This document shows, piece by piece, positions 57,000-64,000 of a stretch of 64,000 bases of DNA. The notes beneath the pieces were generated by a model. That model had not been told where the DNA came from. It saw nothing but the letters and a program-made list of their open reading frames with translations, and did no database searches. Each line of letters starts with the position of its first letter. The first letter of the stretch is position 1. Both the position numbers and the translations under genes were made by a program. The DNA is from Erinaceus europaeus (taxonomy: Eukaryota > Chordata > Mammalia > Eulipotyphla > Erinaceidae), in the NCBI RefSeq assembly GCF_950295315.1, contig NC_080175.1:82463566-82527565 (forward strand), in the 5' to 3' direction.

Positions 57000-57497
57000 A
57001 GACAAATAATATGTCAAACAGTACATGAGTGGATAAGAAAAATGTGGTATATATACATAATGGAATACTATTCAGCTGTGAAAATGATGAAGTGGTCTCC
57101 TTTGCATCGTCTTGGGTGGAACTTGAAGACATCCTGTTAAGTGAGATAAGCCAAAAAGAGAAGGACACATACAAAATAATCTCACTTATGGACAGATGGA
57201 CAGGGATTAAGAAATGCAGCCAGGAAGGGAGAACACAAAGCAAAATGGGGACTGGGCATGGTACCGCCTCAAAGCAAAAAAAGGAAAAAAAAATCTTGGT
57301 AAGAAAGAAGAGAAAGGAAGGGGTTGAAGAGAATGTTGGGACCCTGGTACGTGAACCCAGGTTGTGGATGAAAGTGTTCTACAGAGAACTGCATCATAAA
57401 CCATTAAGACCTACAATAAAAATGATTCTAAAAAGAATGAATTTGACTTGTACTCCTCAGGTCTCAGTTGATATCCACCAACACGGAAGGCAGCTTC
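57000..57497 (+). mobile_element. L1 3' end (ORF2 tail plus UTR of another subfamily)
   Basis: The ORF2 tail is coded as 'atggaatactattcagctgt' through 'gtgagataagccaaaaagag'. After about 57200 the UTR differs from types I and II and may be a separate L1 lineage. The sequence resumes after 58154 with a CT run and AATAAATAAATT, which looks like the rest of this insert. Confidence 0.65.
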
Positions 57498-57515
57498 AGT
57501 TCTGTGGTTTCTTTT

Positions 57516-58136
57516 TTATATATATATTTTTTATTATAATTATTTTTAATTTTTAAAAATTTTTATTTAAGAAAGGATTAATGAACAAAAACATAAGGTA
57601 GGAGGGGTACAACTCCACACAATTCCCACCACAAAATCTCCATAACCCACCCCCTCCCATGATAGCTTTCCCATTCTCTAGCTCTCTGGGAGCATGGACC
57701 CAGGGTCATTGAGGGTTGCAGAAGGTGGAAGGTCTGGCTTCTGTAATTGCTTCCCCGCTGAACATGGGCGTTGACTGGTCGGTCCATACTCCCAGTCTGC
57801 CTCTCTCTTTCCCTAGTAGGGTGGGTCTCTGGGGAAGCTGAGCTCCAGGACACATTGGTGGGGTCTTCAATCCGGGGAAGCCTGGCCAACATCCTGGTGG
57901 CATCTGGAACCTGGTGATTGAAAAGAGAGTTAACATACGAAGCCAAACAAATTGTTGAGCAATCATGGACCCAAAGCTTGGAATAGTGGAGAGGAAGTGT
58001 TAGGGGGATACTCACTGCAAACTCTAGTGTACTTCTGCTTTCAGGTATATATTTTGCAGTAGTTTATAGATACGTGTGAAGATATGCTCTCTCTCACAGA
58101 AACTGGTGTATATCTAGGTTATGGGACTTTGTTAGT
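57516..58136 (-). mobile_element. L1 3'-UTR insertion (type I) with 18-bp target duplication
   Basis: On the minus strand it holds the last about 600 bp of the type I UTR, ending in an A/T-rich tail at 57516-57570. The direct repeat AGTTCTGTGGTTTCTTTT is perfect at 57498-57515 and 58137-58154. It is a recent, 5'-truncated L1 insertion into the element at 57000-57497. Confidence 0.93.
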
Positions 58137-58154
58137 AGTTCTGTGGTTTCTTTT

Positions 58155-59515
58155 CCTCTTTCTCTCTGCCTCTCTAGCCAAATAAATAAATTAATTAAGA
58201 GAATGACTTTGACTTCGTAATGAGATACTTTGCCCTAACATAATAGACTTTTGGTCATTTGCTAAGTTTTTTTTTTCCTCATTAGGTTCAAAACATTTTT
58301 GTCAAATTTTAAAATCTGACTATATTTTCTCTTTTCCACTTTGAATTCTCATTAAACAATTAAATATAGTAGACAGTGAACCTTATTGTGTCTGTCTCAT
58401 TTATGTTCTCTGGGCATCTTTCCATTTACTTTCCATTTCATTTTCTGTACCTGGAGCATTTGTTTCTTTATCCATCTGTTAAACCATCTAAGTCTTCCCT
58501 CTACAACTGATCCTACTACAAAATTAAACTGCACCACCATCTGTTTTTCACAAGGAAATAATAGAGAGCACACATTTGAATATATCACTAATCATCTATA
58601 ATTTTTTTTAATTTTACAAGGCCACATGGAAACAAAAATCATTAACGCTAATATCATTGCTGGAATAAAATTAAATTTATCTCTTACACATTTAAAAATT
58701 CTTATAGTTTTCCATATTATAATTTCATTACTGGAGTGTTTTGTTCAGATTAAACACATTCTGATTTCTGTAATTATTGTAAAGATTATAATCATTGTAA
58801 TCAATGTAAAGATTCTGTAATATTTGCTAAGAAATTATATGATTATAAATATTTTAGAATTTAATTTTGAGTCATTTAATGTTATCTTATTTTGAGTTAA
58901 TGTTTACTTCCAAGAAGATATACATGTACACTTAACTTGACTCTTAATTACTAAAATTGTATCTTTTCTAGTAGGTGCTATGTTGTGTTAGTGTTCACAT
59001 TAGTAGAACCACAACTGTTTTACAATTTAACAATACAAATAAAATCATACTTAAATAAGTGTGTACAACATGTAATATTTTATCTCCATAAAATAAAAAA
59101 ATAAGCTTAACTTAAGAAAATGCTTTGAAATTGAAAGTAAAATTTATATATTTTCTAGGAAGTTAATCATTTCCAGAGATAAAAACAACAGCCTGTGAGT
59201 AATAATAAGAAGAAAAGGTGTACCTAGTTAGTTATTGAATAAGAGGCAGCAAGAGAAACCAGAGCACCACGCGTTCCTGTGCTGTGTTAGAAATGAAGTT
59301 AGTTGGATTGCCTGCTCATAAATTAAAGTTTTCAGGAACAGACTTTGGTGATGAAGGGGATCTCTGCACAGGCAGTTCATCTCTGTAACCATAATTTGAC
59401 CTCATAATGAAACAATCGGTTATACAATATTTGGTATGTCATAATCATCTGCACCTGACAAAAGTCAGAACATTCATCGACCAGTTTGAAAACCTGCCAT
59501 TAAGAAAGGAATTCA
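58155..59515. other. Unrecognised unique DNA
   Basis: Very AT-rich. Near 58765-58815 a short 'attgtaaagatt' motif is repeated. No gene recognised. Confidence 0.45.
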
Positions 59516-59680
59516 GCAGGGAAGATAAACACACTGGTTATGCAAAAGGCTCTGCCTGAGGCTCTGAAGTCCCTGGTTCAATTCCCCAAACCATGGTTAG
59601 CCAGAACTGTGCTGTGTTCTACTTCATATAATATAAAACAAAATTAATTAAATTAAAATTCTTAAAAATAAAAATATATG
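59516..59680 (+). mobile_element. SINE family C
   Basis: The copy has 'agggaagataaacacactgg', 'tgaggctctgaagtccctgg', 'ttcaattccccaaaccatgg' and an A-rich tail. Confidence 0.85.
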
Positions 59681-59949
59681 GTAGGCGGCACTTAGGGGCA
59701 AAGTCACAAGCAATGTATTTTGTTCCTGATTTTGATATATAAAAATGACAGTATGTGTTATAAAAGTATAAACATTAAAGGTCACTGAAACATATACCAT
59801 TGGGAAGGTTAAGAAAGGACACATCACAGAAAATGCATTTATGAATCATAACAGTGTCATCTTCAAATACAAAAAAGGTGAGGGATATAGATGGAAAATA
59901 AAACTTAGAGAAGAAAGCAAGAAGAACTCTGGAGTGTTATAGAAAATAG

Positions 59950-60014
<65 letters not shown>

Positions 60015-60584
60015 GTGGCACTGTTTTTCCTTAGCTTCAATTTTTGAAATAAATAAAAACTTTGACATACACAAGAGTTAAAATCAATCCCTGCTTTCTC
60101 TTTATTGTCCTCCTTTTCTGTGGTCTTGAACCAAGTAAGCTGCTCTAAGGTATCATTATGTATTATTTGTTATAAGGTATAACAACTTACACAAATGAGG
60201 TATTTACTTATGAGATTCAGCGTATATAATTTGCACTAAACTATACAAGAGTTAACCTGATCAAACCTTGTAAATTTGTAGGTTTACATATTTAAAGTTT
60301 TAGTATACAAGTCACAATAGTTGACAAGCAAGGTAAGTTGAAATTCTAAAGGATAGTTTCAAATGCACTTTGTAATTAAGGCCCTAAGTAAAAACTGGGT
60401 ACTCTAGAGACCATTATCATGTCATTTATTTTTGAAACTCTTTCTTTGATTAACATATTTAATGTTAAGGACTTCCTACAACTGCTGGCACTACTACACA
60501 AATGTCTTTACTAACATGATTAGGAAAGCTACAAATTCACATTTTGGGATTCTGATGGGAATAAAACAAGTTATTATCATTTTT
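59681..60584. other. Unique DNA with (TA)n
   Basis: Unrecognised apart from a TA microsatellite at 59952-60016. Confidence 0.45.
59952..60016. repeat. (TA)n microsatellite
   Basis: About 30 TA units with one TACATA interruption. Confidence 0.95.
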
Positions 60585-60955
60585 TCTTATTGGGTGAGTA
60601 ATGCTTTACAGTTGACAGTAAATACAATAGTTTGTACATCCATAACATTTCCCAGTTTTCCATATAACAATGCAAGCCCCACTAGGTACTCAGCCATCAT
60701 GTTCCAGGACCTGAAGTCTTTTACTTTAGTGCAATAAACCAACTTCATTCCAAGTTCTGCTTAGTGTTTTCAGTTCTGATTTTCTTTTTCAGGTTCTACC
60801 TGCAATTGAGATCATCCCATAGTCATCCTTGTTTCTGAATTATTTCACTTAACATGATTTGTTCAAGCTCCATCCATTCTTTTTGTTGCTATAGTAAAAG
60901 GATTTGATTCCGCATTTCTTCTTCCAACTTACTGTTTGCATAAAATACTACTTTT
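60585..60955 (-). mobile_element. L1 3' end (type II)
   Basis: Antisense: 3' UTR ('ttattgggtgagtaatgctt', 'catcatgttccaggacctga') then the end of ORF2 ('cacttaacatgatttgttca', 'ctccatccattctttttgtt'). This is the clearest type II copy in the window. Confidence 0.75.
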
Positions 60956-60957
60956 TT

Positions 60958-60993
60958 TCTAATATTTATTTATTCACTTTTGTTGCCCTTGTT
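60958..60993 (-). mobile_element. SINE family B 3'-end scrap
   Basis: 'tatttattcacttttgttgc' and 'ccttgtt' equal the first bases of a minus-strand family B copy (as at 14803 and 41003). Only about 36 bases remain, at a break in the L1. Confidence 0.5.
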
Positions 60994-61149
60994 TACTACT
61001 GACTTTTGTATGTTATTTTTTACCCTGACACCTTACTATATTGCCTAATAATGTTCAAAAGCTTCATACTGGATTCTTTAGGTTATTCTATGTATAGTAT
61101 CATATCATATACAAATAGGAAGAGTTGGACTTCTCTTCCTATCTGTATC
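60994..61149 (-). pseudogene. L1 ORF2 fragment around the active site, left of the ERV
   Basis: The reverse complement reads the segment just after the FADD active site (IIRQY-like stretch and neighbours). It ends at the TGTATC duplication where the retroviral insertion starts and continues at 63336 on the other side. Confidence 0.75.
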
Positions 61150-61643
61150 TGTTGTAGAGCCAGATGTTGTAGTGCGCGGGCTGCAGAGAAGAGAGAGAGA
61201 GGGTCCGGAGTGAAGAGGAAACACAAATCTTTATTCACGCTGGCACCTCAGAGTTGGGTGTTAGAGAAGCAGGTTGGGCCACGTGGAGGTAGAGAAAATG
61301 GACGCCTCACGCAGTAACCTTTCCTGCGTCTGAACACCAGAGTGGAGCGCCGGCAAGAGAACGAGGTGCGGAAAACGAAGGGTTTTTATAGGAGTAGCTT
61401 TCGTGAGAATGGGAAGGGGGAGGAGTAACCATAGCACTCCAGGATAGGATGATAACTCTCGTGAGAATGGGAGGGGGGAGGAGTAACCAAAGCACTCCAG
61501 ATATTGCGGGGATATAGACAATGTCCTGAGGGCACAACATGGCTGAACAGGCATTCCGAGAATGTCCCAACTCTCGCGGGAACTAGCAGTAGCCTGAGGG
61601 GACAACATGGCAGATGTGACTGCATTGGCACAATTTCCCAGCA
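61150..61643 (-). mobile_element. 3' LTR of the endogenous retrovirus
   Basis: The 494-bp LTR runs TGCTGGGAA...ACA on the minus strand. A TATA-like ctataaaaa lies at about 61384-61392 and AATAAA at 61230-61235, in the right order and spacing for U3-R-U5. U3 holds a 58-bp tandem duplication. A related solo LTR is at 18414-18735. Confidence 0.88.
61397..61506 (-). repeat. 58-bp tandem duplication in U3
   Basis: 'tcgtgagaatggga(a/g)ggggg' and 'aggagtaacca(t/a)agcactcc' occur twice with a period of 58 bases (61401 and 61459). Tandem U3 duplications often hold enhancer elements. Function here is inferred only. Confidence 0.85.
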
Positions 61644-61661
61644 TCTCCCCCTTTCCTTTTA
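61644..61661 (-). other. Polypurine tract next to the 3' LTR
   Basis: On the minus strand aaaaggaaagggggaga sits directly before the TGCTGGG LTR start, where plus-strand DNA synthesis is primed in retroviruses. Confidence 0.85.
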
Positions 61662-62373
61662 TCTAATGTCCAGGGCAACAGTGTGTAAAGTCTATGAACT
61701 ACTCAGGGTCAGTCTATGAAAAACCAGCAATGTGAAGGGAAGGAAGCTGCTGTAAAATTGTCTAAAGTGTCCAAAGGGTATACCAGCAAGTCCGATAGAA
61801 GTCTCAGTCTAAAGTAGGCGACTAGGGGGAGAAATGGCAGGGGATGAAATGCTGCATGAGGAAGGTCAGCCTCTGGAATTCTGCTTTTCTGTAGATTGTG
61901 AGCTGGAACCGCCAAAACGTGACAGGTCAAAGCAAAATCAGGAAAGGCAGACAGGCAGTAAAAAGGTTCTGTCCTTGGAGTCTGCGAATCAGATTCTTCA
62001 GATCGCATCAGGTGACATCTAGGGTTTCGGGGGGGTGTACCACTGTAGTCGTGCCATCTAGTGGGTGATGTCAGGGTGTGCAGGGGTCCAGATGTTTTTT
62101 TTTTTGGGGGGGGATTCCTGTGGAAGAAACATAAACAATCTGCTTCTCGTGGTTAGCAGGGCATCTGATTTGAATGCTTTATAGAAAAAGAGGTTTGGTG
62201 CCTTGACCAACTGAGTATTGGGGGATGTATCTTTCCTATTCATTTATGATTATATTTTATATTATTTGTCATGGTAGTCAGCTGTTTATCTGGAAGGTCC
62301 TGGGTGATTCATGGGGAAAAAGACCTTATCTTTTAACAAAGACTCTAAGGTGTAGGGAAGCGGGAACTATCTT

Positions 62374-62655
62374 ATCCCTTTTTTTTTTTTGTATCTTGCC
62401 TTTTGTTGCCCTAGTTGTTCTTGTCATAATTATATTGTTGTTATTGCTGATATTGTGGTTGTTGTATAGAACAGAGAGAAATGGAGAGAGGAGGGAAAGA
62501 CAGAGGGAGAGAAAGATAACTGTAGACCTGCTTCACCGCCTGTGAAGTGATTCCCCTGCAGGTGAGGAGCTGGGGGCTCAAACTGGGATCCTCAAGCCAG
62601 TTCTTGCACTTAGCGCCACCTGCACTAAACCCGCTGCGCCACCGCCCGATTCCCA
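62374..62655 (-). mobile_element. SINE family B inside the ERV
   Basis: A minus-strand full-length copy with a T run, 'gccttttgttgccctagttg' and, at the far end, 'ctgcgccaccgcccgattcc'. The 11-bp repeat ggaactatctt flanks it at 62363-62373 and 62656-62666. It inserted after the retrovirus. Confidence 0.93.
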
Positions 62656-63091
62656 GGAACTATCTTTTAACATAAACTCTATGGCCATGCCAATAGCAAC
62701 CTTGAGGGCACATGTGGCTCCCCACATGTCCCCCTGTCTTATATCATGTTTTGATGTTTGGCGGACTTTGTTTCGTGGCAGGGTGGACTGTGCCTGTCTT
62801 AGGTTGGGGATCAGCCTTCCGTCTTACCCGTCATTGGAACACCTGGTCATTTTTGCCCAGTAGTACCAGATGCCCTGTCTTAGGTTGACTGGATAGCGCT
62901 AGTTTCCTCTTACCCGTCATTGGCTAGCCAGCCCTCTACATGGTGGACGTTCTGATGGAGGGGGCAAATCCTCCACAGCAACTCAATATTCTGCCATGTC
63001 CAGCCTATGATAGTGAGTTTGTATAGGCTGCATCTTTATGGCATCAATCTGTTGCCGCAAAAGGCCATGAGCTTGTTAAGAATTATAGGAC

Positions 63092-63236
63092 TGTGGTCCG
63101 GGAGGTGGTGCAGTGACTAAAGCCTTGGACTCTTAAGCATGAGGTCCTGAGTTCGATCCCTGGCAGCACATGTACCAGAGTGAGTCTGGTTCTTTCTCTC
63201 TTTCTCATTAATAAATAAATTTAAAATGTTGAAAAA
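63092..63236 (+). mobile_element. SINE family D inside the ERV
   Basis: Best copy of family D: 'gtccgggaggtggtgcagtg', 'ctaaagccttggactctta' (A box), 'gagttcgatccctggcagc' (B box), a CT run and 'attaataaataaattt'. The 13-bp repeat aagaattatagga flanks it at 63078-63090 and 63237-63249. Confidence 0.93.
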
Positions 63237-63329
63237 AAGAATTATAGGACCTATTGTGAGCAGAAGAACTAGCAGTAGCCTGAGGGGACAACATGGCAGA
63301 TGTGACTGCATTGGCACAATTTCCCAGCA

Positions 63330-63857
63330 TGTATCCCTTTAATTCCTTGCCCCTGCCTGATTGCTATGGCGATAACTACCAACATTATGTTGAATAATAA
63401 TGGTGGTAGTTGGCAGACCTGTCTAGTACCTGATCCAAGTGGAAATGCTTCCAGTTTTTGACCATTGAGTATGATGTTGGCTATAGGTTTGCTATATATG
63501 GACACCATTATCTTGAGGGATTTTCCATCTATTCCTTTTTTTTTTGTAGTGTTTTGATCATAAAATGGTGTTGGATTTTGTCAAAGACTTTCTCTGAATT
63601 TATTGATCTAATCATGCGGTTTTTGGTCTTGCATTTATTGATGTGCTGGATCATGTTGATTGATTTATATACATTAAACCAACCTTGCATCCTTGGGATA
63701 AACCCAACTTGGTCATGGTGAACAATCTTTTTAATATACTGCTGTATCCAGTTGGCTAGAATTTTGTTCAATATGTTAACATCTATGTTTATCAGAGATA
63801 TCGGTCTGTAGTTGTCTTTTTTTGTATCCCTGTCTGCTTTTGGTATCAGAAAAGGAG
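63330..63857 (-). pseudogene. L1 ORF2 reverse transcriptase fragment, right of the ERV
   Basis: The minus-strand frames read [37 protein letters not shown] and [19 protein letters not shown], the fingers and palm of L1. The catalytic region continues across the ERV at 60994-61149. A frameshift separates the frames near 63510-63530. L1 similarity fades at about 63857. Confidence 0.88.
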
Positions 63858-64000
63858 AGGATCACTCTGGCATATGCAATTCTGGGCATGTAATAGTGGA
63901 TGTCATGCTTACAGTTCCAACACTTTACCCGTTGTTTTATCTCACAAACGGCCACAATTTTTCCCCGAGTATATGCTTATTATAGATAAGATGATAGATG
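63858..64000. other. Unrecognised end of window
   Basis: No clear repeat, ending in a short GATA-like 'agatgatagatg'. Confidence 0.35.

Larger units (their letters stand above)
61662..63261 (-). pseudogene. Remnant 3' internal region of the ERV
   Basis: No long frame survives. It contains T and G runs near 62097-62115, a diverged direct repeat with 'cttacccgtcattgg' at about 62823 and 62909, and a possible env-end segment near 62990-63080 read on the minus strand. Two SINEs interrupt it (62374-62655 and 63092-63236). It cannot encode an envelope protein. Confidence 0.55.
61150..63329 (-). mobile_element. Class II-like endogenous retrovirus, internally deleted
   Basis: Minus-strand order: the first about 65 bases of a 5' LTR (63329 to about 63262), a deletion, about 1.6 kb of 3' internal sequence with two SINE insertions, a polypurine tract (61644-61661), and a complete 3' LTR (61150-61643). 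The 6-bp repeat tgtatc at 61144-61149 and 63330-63335 marks the integration and fits the 6-bp duplication typical of class II elements. No gag, pro or pol was recognised. A short segment near 62990-63080 may be the end of env, but it is broken. Confidence 0.85.

Noticed and set aside
57029..57556. A 175-codon frame that looks like a gene by length
   Set aside because: It begins in an L1 ORF2 tail and then reads through UTR and a T-rich tail into another insertion.
61150..61643. Bacterial or plasmid-like origin of the GC-rich island
   Set aside because: LTR ends, TATA-like box, AATAAA, polypurine tract and a 6-bp duplication identify it as a retroviral LTR.

Overview
This window is non-coding, repeat-dense mammalian DNA, most likely from a hedgehog (Erinaceidae, probably Erinaceus europaeus). 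Three things point there. Long tRNA-derived SINEs of the ERI type occur throughout, with pyrimidine-rich bodies and AATAAA-rich tails. A hedgehog-style L1 carries a very long 3' UTR. Three copies of a non-L1, non-L2 LINE match Vingi, a clade reported among mammals only in hedgehogs. I see no host exon, no complete RNA gene and no intact open reading frame. The longer frames belong to decayed LINEs or are short chance ORFs in AT-rich DNA. The window looks like intergenic or intronic sequence built up by repeated transposon insertion.

Layout. 0-5.4 kb: SINE and L1 relics, then an L1 whose 5' leader is joined directly to the ORF2 thumb region. 6.1-8.7 kb: a long 5'-truncated Vingi copy on the minus strand (endonuclease tail, reverse transcriptase with YADD, C-terminal Cys/His domain). 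9.8-12.4 kb: old L1 3' UTR split by two SINEs. 13.4-21 kb: an LTR cluster, including a solo LTR containing a tRNA-Gly 5'-half, an LTR inside another LTR inside a SINE, and a solo LTR whose insert runs on into a primer-binding-site-like sequence. 21-26 kb: mostly unique AT-rich DNA. 26.6-27.4 kb: a second Vingi copy on the plus strand inside a SINE. 28-40 kb: L1 3' ends, SINEs and unique stretches, ending in a very short internally deleted Vingi derivative (39.8-40.0 kb). 41-43.9 kb: repeat-poor. 43.9-45.3 kb: an L1 with two internal deletions. 46-60 kb: SINEs, microsatellites and L1 ends, one with an 18-bp target duplication. 60.6-63.9 kb: a minus-strand L1 split by an internally deleted class II-like endogenous retrovirus with a 6-bp target duplication and two nested SINEs.

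The elements act as parasites of one another. L1 supplies the machinery that probably mobilised the SINEs. Vingi copies share a (GAA)n tail that starts at the stop codon and so probably use their own machinery, as does the short derivative. The retroviral elements survive mostly as solo LTRs. Target-site duplications let the order of several insertions be read directly. The most interesting material is the Vingi set (a likely lineage-restricted, possibly horizontally acquired LINE) and the odd LTR structures at 13.4-21 kb and 61-63.3 kb.
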